Source: Microbulbifer elongatus (GTDB taxonomy: Bacteria > Pseudomonadota > Gammaproteobacteria > Pseudomonadales > Cellvibrionaceae). Taken from it: 64,000 bases of DNA. The stretch covers positions 124,001 through 188,000 of the forward strand of contig NZ_JAIVKJ010000002.1 of assembly GCF_020524885.1 (NCBI RefSeq), in the 5' to 3' direction. A program made the position numbers and the translations under genes. Of this stretch, positions 51,491 to 60,860 are shown in pieces (positions within the stretch are counted from its first letter, which is position 1; each line of letters begins with the position of its first letter). The notes under the pieces were generated by a model. The model made no database searches and was not told where the DNA came from. It saw only the letters and a list, made by a program, of their open reading frames with translations.

Positions 51491-54400
51491 TCAGTGCACC
51501 CAGTGATGGCGCTCCTGCTTCTCCTGAATCGCTTCTGCCGTTGGCGTCGGCATGGCGCTGACCGGCAAACGCTCGTGGAAAAACGCCAGGCGCTCCTCGC
51601 CTTGCACCTCGTTCATGGTGGCTGCGTCGAATACCTTGCCGTTGATCACGGTGTATTTCACCTTCTCGGACAGGCGAAGGTCTTCCAGCGGGTTGCCGTC
51701 CACCACAATGATGTCCGCCAGTTTGCCCGGCTCCAGACTGCCGATGTCGTTGTCCATTCCCAGGTAGCGGGCACCGTCGATCGTGCCGGCACGGAAGGCT
51801 TCCCAGGGTGTGAAGCCCCCTTGCGCCATCATCCACATCTCCCAGTGGGCGCCGAGACCTTCGCGTTGGCCGTGGGCACCGATATGCACGGTAACGCCTT
51901 TTTCGCGAAGTTGTTTTGCGTGGCTGGCCACGTTCACGTGGTTGTAGTGATGGTCCGGCGCGGTGGGGCGGCGGATGGAGCGCGGGTTGACGATAAAGTC
52001 CGGTGTGAAGCTGGTCAGGCGCTCGTTCTTCCACACCTCAGTGCGGTCGTACCAGTAGTACTCGCCGGAGAGACCGCCGTAGGCCACCACGAAAGTCGGG
52101 GTGTAGCCAACGCTCGTTTGTCCCCACATTTGCTGCACATCCGAGTAAATATTGGCGATGGGCAGCGAGTGTTCAACACCGGTGTGACCGTCCACAATCA
52201 TGTTCATATTGTGCTGGTACTTACCACCGCCTTCAGGCACCACCATGATGCCGTGCTTGCGACCCGCCTCCAGCACCTGCTGGCGCTGCTCACGGCGCGG
52301 CTGGTTGTAGCTCTTCACTGAAATCGCGCCCATTTCCTTCAGGCGGCCCACATGGAACTCGGCGTCTTCAAGGCTGTTGATCTTGGCCTTGTAGCCGGGG
52401 CCCTTGGCGCCATAAAGAATGGTACCGGTGGAGAAGATACGCGGGCCGTTGATGATGCCCGCCTTCTGCATTTCCGCCGCAGAGAAAATCTCACTGCTGT
52501 CATTGGAAGGATCGTGAATGGTGGTCACACCAAACGCCAGGCTGGAGTACAGGTTCCAGTTCTGCTGCGGGATGATCTCCTCGCGGCCCTGGGCGCCGTG
52601 GGCGTGGGCGTCCACCAGCCCCGGCAGTACGGTTTTGCCGGTGACATCGATGCGCTGCGCACCGGTGGGGATTTCCACCTCGTTGTGTGCCCCTACTGCA
52701 ACGATGCGGTTGCCGCGGAACAGCACCACACCGTTTTCAATCACTTCCTGAGCGGATTCCGCGTCGCGCATGGTCACCACGGTGCCGCCGGTCAGCGCCA
52801 CCAGCTTGTCGCTGTTGGCGAACTGCTGTTTGAAGCTGAGGTCGATACCCTCGCTTACCGGCTCCGGCAGTTGTTCCGGGGCGCCGGCAACAAAATCAAA
52901 TGCGTCTTTTAGTTCGCGCTCGTACAGCTTCGGGCCGTGGGCCCAGCCCAGGGTCTGGCTGTCGCCGGACCAGTGCAGGTTCTCGCCGGCGCGCTTGGAC
53001 ACCTGGGTGACTTTTACCGCACTGGCCTTTGGGCCGATGGACTCGGATTTACCGGTGTGCATAAACGGTGCGGCAAAGGCTTTGAAGTCCTGGGTGAAGG
53101 CCACCCAGCGGCCGTCCGGTGACAGACGGAAGGAGGTGATCTCGGCACCGTGCAAGTGCTCGCGCTCGTCCTTGCCGTTGGCGTCGACGCTCTTGAACAA
53201 GCGCTTGCCGCCGTCGCCATATACGTACTCGGAGAAGTAGATGCGGTCGTCGTCGGCACCGAAGTGCGGCTCGTAGCCGGACTTGCTGATGCGGCGCTGC
53301 CAGTCGCCGTCTGCATCGGCCAGGTAGATACCCGGCTCGAGAGAGTACTCCGGGCTCAGCAGGTAGCCGCCGGTAAAGCGGCGGAAGGCCACGGTTTCAC
53401 CATCCGGGGAGAAGCTCGGCTCTACATACAGGCCGGGTTCACTGGTGATGGTTTTGCCCCGACCACTGCGCGCGGAAACAACCCGCACCTGGCCGAGTTT
53501 CTCGTCGTCCCAGGTCACGTAAGTGATCTGCTTGCCATCGCGGGACCAGTTCGGGTAGAACTCGAAGTACTCATCCTGGCGGGTCAGTCGACGACGTTCG
53601 CCACTTTTCACGTCTTGAACGTAGATTTTACCCAGAGCCTGGAAGGCGATCTGCTTGCCGTCCGGGGATTTCTGCGCCCAGCGAATCATCTTCACATCGA
53701 ACTGTTCCGGGGCCACATCCACCGGGAAGCGCACCGCGTCGGCGACTTTCTTCTCGGTCTTGATGTGTGCAACGATTTCCCGCGCGCCGCTCTCCAGGCT
53801 GCTGCCGTCGGCGTTGATGCGCAGGAACTTGCCGCCACTCCACACGATCAGGGATTTGCCGTCCGGCATCCAGTCGTAGTGCACGTAGTTACCGTGGGAG
53901 CCGAAGGTTTCCTGCAGGTCCCGTTCGAGGCCGGTGAAGATGGGCTCTTCCAGGCCGCTGTTCAGGTCTTTGACGAACAGGGAGGTCTGGTCGTCCTGGC
54001 GGCGAATAAATGCCAGTTTCTCACCGTCTGGGGACGGCACCGGGGCGATAGAACCCCCGGGGCCGGAAACGAAGGTCTCTTCCTTGCCATCCTGTAGGTC
54101 GTAGCGATTGATGGCGAAGATCTGCTGGGTGGAGTTTTTGTTGTACTCCCATACCGTGCCCGGGGTGGTGTCGATGGCGTAATAGATGTAGCGGCCGTCC
54201 GGCGAAAAGACCGCATCGGAGATGTTCTTTTGTGCAATGTCACCGCCAATGCGTGCCTTGATCTGGCGTCCTTCACCGCCGCCGTAGTGGTACATCCAGA
54301 TTTCGCCGGCGGGGATACTGCGGCCACTCATAAAGCCCTTGCGCGCAACCAGATACTGGCCGTCAGGGCTGAAGTTGGGGGCGTGTACCAGGTTTTCTCG

Positions 54401-54817
54401 CTCGGTGGTCAGCTGGCGCAGGTTTTCTCCATTGCGGTCCATGATCCAGAGATTGTCGGCGCCGTCGCGGTCGCTGACAAATACGATGGACTTGCCGTCC
54501 GGGCTAAAGCGCGGCTGGATGTTCCATGCAATTTCGCTGGTGATCGCCTTAGCTTCGCCACCATTTATCGACATTTCATAGATGTCGCCCAACATGTCGA
54601 AGACGATGGTCTCGCCGTCCGGGCTGATGTCCAGGTTGCTCCAGGTGGTCTCGCGGGTGTCCAGGGGTATGGCCTTGAACTCGAAGGGCGGCTTGTTCAC
54701 ATCCCATTTTTCCGCTTCCTTCTTGGCTTCCTCCGCCGCCGCGGCCAGCGGCAGGGTCAGGGCAAGACTGGCGCCGCCGATCAGGCGTGCGAGCTTGCGC
54801 ATTCTGGTTTTTATCAT
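51491..54817 (-). CDS. Periplasmic beta-propeller/amidohydrolase fusion protein
   Basis: An 1108-residue exported protein. The signal peptide ends PLAAAAEE (about residue 28). Residues 50-690 are TolB/PD40-type propeller repeats (SPDGETIVF, SPDGKSIVFVSD, SPDGRYIYYA and several more). Residues 690-1075 form an amidohydrolase domain with the HxH pair His738/His740 (VDAHAHG), a possible carboxylated Lys835 (ISVKSYNQP) and His883 (VEHSLPI). Where imidazolonepropionase-like relatives have GTD, it has GAHGQ (His982). The ATG at 54817 has GGGGAG 6 nt upstream. The reaction is not known; peptide or modified amino-acid hydrolysis is a guess. It is monocistronic. Confidence 0.88.
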   Translation of the reverse strand: MIKTRMRKLARLIGGASLALTLPLAAAAEEAKKEAEKWDVNKPPFEFKAIPLDTRETTWSNLDISPDGETIVFDMLGDIYEMSINGGEAKAITSEIAWNIQPRFSPDGKSIVFVSDRDGADNLWIMDRNGENLRQLTTERENLVHAPNFSPDGQYLVARKGFMSGRSIPAGEIWMYHYGGGEGRQIKARIGGDIAQKNISDAVFSPDGRYIYYAIDTTPGTVWEYNKNSTQQIFAINRYDLQDGKEETFVSGPGGSIAPVPSPDGEKLAFIRRQDDQTSLFVKDLNSGLEEPIFTGLERDLQETFGSHGNYVHYDWMPDGKSLIVWSGGKFLRINADGSSLESGAREIVAHIKTEKKVADAVRFPVDVAPEQFDVKMIRWAQKSPDGKQIAFQALGKIYVQDVKSGERRRLTRQDEYFEFYPNWSRDGKQITYVTWDDEKLGQVRVVSARSGRGKTITSEPGLYVEPSFSPDGETVAFRRFTGGYLLSPEYSLEPGIYLADADGDWQRRISKSGYEPHFGADDDRIYFSEYVYGDGGKRLFKSVDANGKDEREHLHGAEITSFRLSPDGRWVAFTQDFKAFAAPFMHTGKSESIGPKASAVKVTQVSKRAGENLHWSGDSQTLGWAHGPKLYERELKDAFDFVAGAPEQLPEPVSEGIDLSFKQQFANSDKLVALTGGTVVTMRDAESAQEVIENGVVLFRGNRIVAVGAHNEVEIPTGAQRIDVTGKTVLPGLVDAHAHGAQGREEIIPQQNWNLYSSLAFGVTTIHDPSNDSSEIFSAAEMQKAGIINGPRIFSTGTILYGAKGPGYKAKINSLEDAEFHVGRLKEMGAISVKSYNQPRREQRQQVLEAGRKHGIMVVPEGGGKYQHNMNMIVDGHTGVEHSLPIANIYSDVQQMWGQTSVGYTPTFVVAYGGLSGEYYWYDRTEVWKNERLTSFTPDFIVNPRSIRRPTAPDHHYNHVNVASHAKQLREKGVTVHIGAHGQREGLGAHWEMWMMAQGGFTPWEAFRAGTIDGARYLGMDNDIGSLEPGKLADIIVVDGNPLEDLRLSEKVKYTVINGKVFDAATMNEVQGEERLAFFHERLPVSAMPTPTAEAIQEKQERHHWVH

Positions 54818-55108
54818 GTGGGCTCCCCGGGGTAATTGGAGTTACTGGAGTTGAAGTACGGATCGGTCGCGCCCGGGTCGAGCGGCGCCGAAGAGTAATC
54901 TGCAGTCAAATTACCGAAATACAGCGGATAGGCAACAAAACTGCGCCGAACGGGATAAAACTCGGCAAATCCAGCGGCTGCAGGATTTTTGCCTGCGTTT
55001 TCCAGGACCATGAACGGGCATGACATTGTCCGAGACCCCGCGAGGCCGTGACTAGAATGAGATAAAAGGGTGCTGCAACTGCACACCTGGTCAACCGCGG
55101 ATCACCCC

Positions 55109-55906
55109 ATGAGTCACCACAAGCGTCACGACAGGCCCAAGAGTGATCGCCAGATTCTGTCTGAACAGATGGATGAGAGTCTGCGGGAATACCAACGCAA
55201 CAATCGGTCACTGCTGCTCTCATCCATGGCGGCGGGCATGGAGATCGGCTTCAGTGTGTTTCTGATAGCGGCGTTTTACAGCCACTTTCACGCCAGTATC
55301 TCCCATCAGCTAATGTACCTGCTTGCTGCACTCAGCTACCCGGTGGGTTTTATGCTGGTGATCATCGGCCGCTCGGACCTATTTACCGAACACACCACCC
55401 TGGCAATCTTGCCGGTACTGGATGGGAGGAAAACCTTGCCCCAGTTGTTACGGGTATGGGGGGTTATCTATGCGGGCAACATGCTCGGGGCCATCGTGTT
55501 CAGCGCCCTGTTCGTCCAGTTCGTCGGGATGACAGACCGTTTCGATGAATCCGTATTTTCCTATTACGGGCAGAAAATGGTCGCCGACGGCTTATCCGGG
55601 CAGTTTCTCGGTGCCATTTTTGCCGGTTGGCTGATGGGGCAGCTGGCCTGGATGGTGACCTCGTCCGCCGAAACCATCAGCCGTATCACGGTGGTCGCGA
55701 TCATCACTTTTGTGATTGGGCTGGGCGGCCTGCCGCACTGTATCGCCGGCGCCGTGGGGATGTTTTGTGCCTGGTTTGCGAAAGACACCACCGTGGGGCT
55801 GGCAGATGTGTTGCAGTTCCTCGCCTTTGCCACGGCGGGCAATATCATCGGCGGTTCGGTATTTGTCGGTCGGGTAAAATACAGCTCCATCCGCAACAGC
55901 CACTAA
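55109..55906 (+). CDS. Formate/nitrite transporter (FNT) family channel
   Basis: A 265-residue membrane protein with six hydrophobic helices (GMEIGFSVFLIAAFY, LLAALSYPVGFMLVIIG, VWGVIYAGNMLGAIVFSALF, LGAIFAGWLMGQLAWMV, ITVVAIITFVIGLGGLPHCI, LQFLAFATAGNIIGGSVFVG) and a charged cytoplasmic N-terminus. FNT signatures are GRSDLFTEHT and AGNIIGGSVF. The ATG at 55109 is preferred; the track to 55070 lacks a ribosome-binding site. It most resembles the YfdC branch rather than FocA. Whether it carries formate, nitrite or another small anion cannot be read here. It stands alone between a divergent amidohydrolase and glmU. Confidence 0.88.
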   Translation: MSHHKRHDRPKSDRQILSEQMDESLREYQRNNRSLLLSSMAAGMEIGFSVFLIAAFYSHFHASISHQLMYLLAALSYPVGFMLVIIGRSDLFTEHTTLAILPVLDGRKTLPQLLRVWGVIYAGNMLGAIVFSALFVQFVGMTDRFDESVFSYYGQKMVADGLSGQFLGAIFAGWLMGQLAWMVTSSAETISRITVVAIITFVIGLGGLPHCIAGAVGMFCAWFAKDTTVGLADVLQFLAFATAGNIIGGSVFVGRVKYSSIRNSH

Positions 55907-56005
55907 CGCACTTCCCCGAAATTTCCTCCTGGCTTGCGGTAATTGGTTCAACTCGTGACAATTCGCTCCCGGTTTAACCGAACTAGCCCCCATCTAGGTA
56001 CCCAC

Positions 56006-57367
56006 ATGACGATCGACGTAGTAATCCTCGCCGCCGGCAAAGGCACCCGCATGCGCTCCGACTTGCCCAAAGTCCTGCACCCCATTGGTGGTGTGCCCAT
56101 GCTGGGGCGGGTGATCGGCGCGGCCCAGGCGCTGGGTGACGTCGAGACCACCGTGGTCATCGGCCACGGTGCAGAGCTGGTGCGCGAGCGCTTTGCCGAC
56201 AGCGGCGTCAAGTTTGTGGAGCAGACTGAGCAGCTGGGAACTGGTCACGCGGTGGCCCAGGCGATTCCAAATTTCCGCGAAGGCGCCACCGTGCTGGTTC
56301 TCTACGGCGACGTGCCACTGGTGAAAACCTCAACCCTGCAGGATCTGCTCAAGGCTTCCGCAAGCGGCCCGGCTCTGCTGTCGGTGATGATGGATGATCC
56401 TGCAGGCTATGGTCGCATCGTGCGCGACGACGCGGGACAGGTACAGGCTATCGTCGAGCAGAAAGATGCAGATGCCGAGGCCCTGAAAATCACCGAAATC
56501 AATACCGGCATCCTGGCGGCTCCCGCCAATTTGCTGGCCCAATGGCTGCCGGAACTTTCGAATAACAATGCTCAGGGTGAGTACTACCTGACCGACGTGA
56601 TCTCGCGCTCGGTCAGCGAAAACATCGCTGTTACCGGTGTGATCGCTGACGATCCCAACGAAGTCGCCGGCGTAAACAGCCGAGCGCAACAGGCAGAGCT
56701 GGAACGCGCACTGCAGGCCGATATCGCCGATGCTCTGATGACCGCCGGTGTCACGCTGCTGGATCCGGCGCGCATTGATGTGCGCGGCACCCTGACTTGC
56801 GGCTCCGACGTCTCCATTGATATCAACTGTATCTTCGAAGGTGAGGTCACCCTCGGCGACAATGTTCGAATTGGCCCCAACTGCCTGCTGAAGAACTGCC
56901 AGCTGGCCGCAGGCACCTTAGTGGAGGCTAATACCATTATTGAGGAGGCAATCCTTGGTGAAGCCTGTACAGTCGGTCCCTTCGCCCGCCTGCGCCCGGG
57001 TACCGAGTTGGCCAATGGTGCCAAGGTGGGCAACTTCGTAGAGACCAAGAAAGCCAAGATCGGTCTCGGCAGCAAGGTGAACCACCTGTCTTACATCGGC
57101 GATGCCGAGGTGGGTGAAGGCGTTAATATTGGCGCCGGCACCATTACCTGTAACTACGACGGTGTAAACAAATCCAAAACCGTCATCGGTAACGGCGCCT
57201 TTATCGGTTCCAACTCTGCCCTGGTGGCCCCGGTGGAAATAGGTGCCGGCGCAACGATTGGTGCTGGTTCAACCATTACCCGTGAAGTGAGCGCTGACGA
57301 ACTGGCTGTGGCCCGCGGCAAGCAGCGCAATATCTCCGGCTGGCAGCGACCGACCAAGAAAAGCTGA
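56006..57367 (+). CDS. glmU: Bifunctional GlcNAc-1-P uridyltransferase / GlcN-1-P acetyltransferase
   Basis: A 453-residue enzyme (E. coli 456) making UDP-GlcNAc for peptidoglycan and lipopolysaccharide. The pyrophosphorylase domain starts IDVVILAAGKGTRMRSDLPKVLH and includes LYGDVPL. The C-terminal left-handed beta helix carries hexapeptide repeats (EGVNIGAGTITCNYDGVNKSKTVIG) and the acetyltransferase site. The ATG at 56006 follows AGGT; the open frame from 55943 lacks similarity. glmU lies downstream of the atp operon as in Pseudomonas, and glmS follows 4.3 kb later. Confidence 0.97.
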   Translation: MTIDVVILAAGKGTRMRSDLPKVLHPIGGVPMLGRVIGAAQALGDVETTVVIGHGAELVRERFADSGVKFVEQTEQLGTGHAVAQAIPNFREGATVLVLYGDVPLVKTSTLQDLLKASASGPALLSVMMDDPAGYGRIVRDDAGQVQAIVEQKDADAEALKITEINTGILAAPANLLAQWLPELSNNNAQGEYYLTDVISRSVSENIAVTGVIADDPNEVAGVNSRAQQAELERALQADIADALMTAGVTLLDPARIDVRGTLTCGSDVSIDINCIFEGEVTLGDNVRIGPNCLLKNCQLAAGTLVEANTIIEEAILGEACTVGPFARLRPGTELANGAKVGNFVETKKAKIGLGSKVNHLSYIGDAEVGEGVNIGAGTITCNYDGVNKSKTVIGNGAFIGSNSALVAPVEIGAGATIGAGSTITREVSADELAVARGKQRNISGWQRPTKKS

Positions 57368-57455
57368 TCCATCCCTTTTTAAGTGGATGCGCCATGCGCA
57401 TCCACCTATCTCCCCCAACTACACTAAAAGCATCGGAATCCCAGGAAACCCGCCG

Positions 57456-58565
57456 ATGCACAAACCCCGCCTGCAGCTCCAGGCTTCCTTCGATATCGCC
57501 TATCTCCAGTATCTGGATCAACAGGGCCGGGCTACTCAGCCCCTGCCTGACTTTGCCACGCCCGACTGGCTCACCTACTGTCTCCGCCAGATGCAGCTGG
57601 CCCGGCTGGTAGACGATCGCGCGGTCAAACTGCAGCGCACCGGCCGCCTCGGCACCTACCCCTCCACTCTTGGCCAGGAAGCCATTGGCGTCGCCACCGG
57701 TAACGCCCTGATGGCTGAAGATATCTATTGCCCCTATTACCGCGAAACCGGTGCTTTACTGGAGCGCGGTGTGGAGATCGAGGAGATTCTCGCCATCTGG
57801 GGTGGTGACGAGCGCGGGCAAAACTTTGAGCACGCGCGCAAGGATCTGCCGATCTGCGTGCCCATTGCCACCCAGATGCTGCACGCCGCCGGTGTAGCCT
57901 TTGCCCTCAGGCACCGCCACCAACAACGGGGGGAACCGTTACAGGTGGCTGTCGCCAGCTCCGGTGAAGGTGCCACATCCAAGGGTGATTTTTACGAGGC
58001 CATGAACCTCGCCGGGGTGTGGAAATTGCCGATGGTGTTTGTGGTGAATAACAATCAATGGGCCATCTCAGTGCCGAGAACTGCGCAGACCGCCACTCAA
58101 ACCATTGCCCAGAAAGCCATCGCCGCCGGCATGCCCGCCCTGCAGGTGGATGGCAACGACATCGTCGCCGTGGCCTGGGCTGTGCGCGATGCCATGATGC
58201 GGGCCCGGTGCGGGGACGGACCGGCACTAATCGAGGCCCTTAGCTACCGACTCTGCGACCACACCACTGCCGATGACGCCAGTCGATATCGAAGCGCGGA
58301 AGAACTGGAGCAGGCGTGGCAGTGGGAGCCGATAAGGCGGTTGGAAACTTACCTGCGTAATCAGAATCTGTGGAGCGACGCCAACCAGCAGGATATGGAG
58401 CGGGAGCTGGCGCAGACTATGGAAGCGGCGCTAAACAACTGGGAGTCCCGCGCGCCGGAGCCGTCGACCGCCATTTTCGATCATCTCTACGCGCAATTAC
58501 CGGAGGGGCTGTACGAACAGTATGACCAGCTGCGGGATGAGCAGGCGGGGGTGGAGCGCCAATGA
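57456..58565 (+). CDS. pdhA: 2-oxoacid dehydrogenase E1 component, alpha subunit (pyruvate dehydrogenase type)
   Basis: A 369-residue thiamine-diphosphate E1 alpha. The TPP-binding region is SSGEGATSKGDFYEAMNLA ... VFVVNNNQWAIS, and the conserved phosphorylation-loop sequence RLCDHTTADDASRYR is present. The N-terminal half includes RTGRLGTYPSTLGQEA. It is the heterotetrameric E1 type, unlike the single-chain AceE usual in enterobacteria. The ATG at 57456 has AGGAAA upstream. It overlaps the beta-subunit gene by 4 bp (ATGA). Pyruvate is the most likely substrate by family resemblance, but branched-chain 2-oxoacids are not excluded. Confidence 0.85.
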   Translation: MHKPRLQLQASFDIAYLQYLDQQGRATQPLPDFATPDWLTYCLRQMQLARLVDDRAVKLQRTGRLGTYPSTLGQEAIGVATGNALMAEDIYCPYYRETGALLERGVEIEEILAIWGGDERGQNFEHARKDLPICVPIATQMLHAAGVAFALRHRHQQRGEPLQVAVASSGEGATSKGDFYEAMNLAGVWKLPMVFVVNNNQWAISVPRTAQTATQTIAQKAIAAGMPALQVDGNDIVAVAWAVRDAMMRARCGDGPALIEALSYRLCDHTTADDASRYRSAEELEQAWQWEPIRRLETYLRNQNLWSDANQQDMERELAQTMEAALNNWESRAPEPSTAIFDHLYAQLPEGLYEQYDQLRDEQAGVERQ

Positions 58566-59599
58566 GTGAGCACGCGAAGGCGGGAGAACAATCCAGTCCG
58601 ATTACCCTGGTGGAGGCGGTCACCCAGGCACTGGCGTACGAGCTGAAGCACGACCCGGATGTGGTGGTATTTGGGCAGGATATCGGCGCGAATGGTGGTG
58701 TATTCCGCGCAACCGATGGTTTGCAGAGCAGCTTTGGCACGGACCGTGTACTGGACACGCCATTGGCGGAAAACATGATCGCCGGCATCGCCGTGGGCAT
58801 GGCGACGCAGGGCATGAAGCCAGTCGCGGAATTCCAGTTTATGGGGTTCATTTACCCGGGGCTGGACCACATCCTCAGTCACGCTGCGCGCATGCGCAAT
58901 CGCACCCGAGGACGGCTCAGTTGTCCCATTGTTTATAGAGCGCCCTACGGCGGTGGAATTCACGCACCGGAGCATCACAGCGAAAGCACCGAGGCGATGT
59001 TCGCGCATATTCCCGGCTTGCGCGTGGTGGTCCCCTCCTCCCCGGCGCGCGCCTATGGGCTGTTGCTTGCCGCCATCCGCGACCCGGATCCGGTACTGTT
59101 CCTCGAGCCCAAGCGGATATACCGCGCCGCCAGACAGCCGGTTCCAGACAACGGCGAAGCCCTCCCCCTGGACAGTGCATTCGTACTGCGCGAAGGCCGA
59201 GATCTCACCCTGGTTGCGTGGGGCGCCAGTATCAAGGAAACCCTCGCCGCCGCAGAGCGGCTGGCGACACAGGGCATCGAGGCGGAAGTTATCGATCCCG
59301 CCACCCTCAAGCCTTTGGATATCCACAGCATTATCGACTCCCTGGAGAAAACCCGCCGCTGCGTGGTAATCCACGAGGCCGCACGCTTCGGTGGTCTCGG
59401 TGCGGAGATTGCCGCGCAGATACAGGAGTATGCCTTCGACCTGCTGGATGCCCCGGTTCAGCGGGTCACTGGCTACGACACGGTGATGCCCTACTACCAA
59501 CTGGAGACAGCCTACCTGCCTGGCGTCGAGCGGATACTGGCAGGCGCCCGGGTCGCCCTCGACTATGCCCGGCAATCTGGGCGGGAGGGCAGAAAATGA
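58562..59599 (+). CDS. 2-oxoacid dehydrogenase E1 component, beta subunit
   Basis: A 345-residue transketolase-like E1 beta. Conserved blocks are ITLVEAVTQALAYELKHDPDVVVFGQDIG, GVFRATDGL, RVLDTPLAENMIAGIAVGMA and APYGGGIHAPEHHSESTEA. The C-terminal transketolase domain holds VAWGASIKETL and VVIHEAARFGGLGAEIAA. Together with the alpha subunit it forms an alpha2-beta2 enzyme that decarboxylates the oxoacid and acylates the lipoyl group of E2. Start and stop overlap the flanking genes by 4 bp each. Confidence 0.88.
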   Translation: MSEHAKAGEQSSPITLVEAVTQALAYELKHDPDVVVFGQDIGANGGVFRATDGLQSSFGTDRVLDTPLAENMIAGIAVGMATQGMKPVAEFQFMGFIYPGLDHILSHAARMRNRTRGRLSCPIVYRAPYGGGIHAPEHHSESTEAMFAHIPGLRVVVPSSPARAYGLLLAAIRDPDPVLFLEPKRIYRAARQPVPDNGEALPLDSAFVLREGRDLTLVAWGASIKETLAAAERLATQGIEAEVIDPATLKPLDIHSIIDSLEKTRRCVVIHEAARFGGLGAEIAAQIQEYAFDLLDAPVQRVTGYDTVMPYYQLETAYLPGVERILAGARVALDYARQSGREGRK

Positions 59600-60783
59600 A
59601 GACCTTTAAACTGCCCGACCTGGGGGAAGGCCTGCCGGACGCCGTGATCCGGGAGTGGCACGTGGGAGAAGGTGATCGCGTCACTGCCGACCAGACCCTG
59701 GTCACGGTGGAAACCGCCAAGGCGCTGGTGGAAGTGCCCTCACCGTATTCCGGTACCGTGGAGCGCCTGTTTGCCAAACAAGGCGAGACACTGGAAACCG
59801 GACAGCCGCTGATCGGTTTTGCGGGCGACAGTTCGACGGAAGCGCGACAAGCCCATGACAAACCCGCTCCCAAAGACGTAAGTGACAGTGGCACCGTGGT
59901 TGGCAAAATCGAGCAGGGCAGCGAGGCCCTCGCCGTTGAACAACGACCGGTAACCCACCGTCCCCGCAGCGCCACGCCTGCCATCCGTGCCCTCGCCCGC
60001 CGCCTCGGTGTCGACCTGGAAAGCCTGCATCCATCCGGTGCCCGTTTCAGCGAACAGGAAGTGCGCGCCGCGGCTCGTGGCGAAAACCTGCCCAGGTGGA
60101 GCGAAAAGCCAGCGAAAAGTAGCGAACACCCGGTTCGCGAGGGGAAAGACAAGCCATCCTCACCCGCCTCCAGTGAAATGGCGTCCGTCCGTCGCGCTAT
60201 GACAGTTGCCATGAACCGTGCCCGCGACCAGGTCTGCCCCATGACCCTGTTCGACGAGGTGGACATCTCCGGTTGGCCCAAGGACACAAGCGTCACCCTG
60301 CGCCTGCTCAAGGCCATCGCGAGGGCCGCGGTTGACGAGCCGAATCTAAATGCGCACTTTGAAAGCGAAGTCTTGGAACCGAAAACCCCGGTCAATGTGG
60401 GCCTGGCGGTGGATGCCCCCAGAGGCCTGTTCGTTCCGGTGCTCAAAGATGTTGGTGCCCACTCGGATGAATCACTACTGGCTTCGATCGCCCGTTTTAA
60501 ACAGCAAGCGTCCGAAGGCGCCATCCCACAGCAAGACCTTCAGGGGGCCACCATCCACCTTTCCAATTTCGGCAGTTTCGCCGGCCGATTCGCCACCCCG
60601 GTTGTGGTGCCACCGCTGGTATGCATCGTCGGTGCCGGCCGCAGCCACAAGGCCGTGCTGCCTCACAAGGGCAAGGCCCGCGTGCGCAAACTGCTCCCTC
60701 TGTCTGTCACCGCCGATCATCGCGCCGTCACTGGTGGCGAACTCGCCAGATTTCTCAAGGCCCTGAAGCATCACCTCGAATAA
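59596..60783 (+). CDS. 2-oxoacid dehydrogenase E2 component (dihydrolipoamide acyltransferase)
   Basis: A 395-residue E2 with one N-terminal lipoyl domain (KLPDLGEGLPDAVIREWHVGEGD; lipoyl-Lys42 in VETAKALVEV). A peripheral subunit-binding domain follows near 128-160 (ATPAIRALARRLGVDLESLHPSG), then the catalytic domain with LFVPVLKDVGAHSDESL and the active-site ADHRAVTGGE. The usual DHR-x-x-(D/G)G pattern is kept. A second lipoyl domain and an E3 gene are absent, so lipoamide dehydrogenase must come from elsewhere. The ATG at 59596 overlaps the E1 beta stop; the longer frame upstream is a shadow. Confidence 0.88.
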   Translation: MKTFKLPDLGEGLPDAVIREWHVGEGDRVTADQTLVTVETAKALVEVPSPYSGTVERLFAKQGETLETGQPLIGFAGDSSTEARQAHDKPAPKDVSDSGTVVGKIEQGSEALAVEQRPVTHRPRSATPAIRALARRLGVDLESLHPSGARFSEQEVRAAARGENLPRWSEKPAKSSEHPVREGKDKPSSPASSEMASVRRAMTVAMNRARDQVCPMTLFDEVDISGWPKDTSVTLRLLKAIARAAVDEPNLNAHFESEVLEPKTPVNVGLAVDAPRGLFVPVLKDVGAHSDESLLASIARFKQQASEGAIPQQDLQGATIHLSNFGSFAGRFATPVVVPPLVCIVGAGRSHKAVLPHKGKARVRKLLPLSVTADHRAVTGGELARFLKALKHHLE

Positions 60784-60835
60784 CTCTGGCAGGCGATCCG
60801 GGGTGTGATCTCAGGTTTCATTTTGCTATGCTTAT

Positions 60836-60850
60836 CTTTCGAAACGAAAG
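60836..60850. promoter_or_regulatory. Candidate GlmR operator (CTTTCG-AAA-CGAAAG)
   Basis: A perfect 6-bp inverted repeat with a 3-bp spacer lies 10 bp before the chosen glmR start, like the short TTTCG-type operators of DeoR-family regulators. It could mediate autorepression. Confidence 0.45.
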
Positions 60851-60860
60851 TTATGCCAGC

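Noticed and set aside
59218-59595. Upstream extension of the E2 frame into the E1 beta gene
   Set aside because: It is a frame-shifted reading of E1 beta; the lipoyl domain starts exactly at the ATG at 59596, which overlaps the E1 beta stop as expected for coupling.
60621-60860. Upstream extension of the glmR frame into the E2 gene
   Set aside because: It is the shifted frame of E2 (Arg/Gln-rich nonsense); the helix-turn-helix begins only after 60861.
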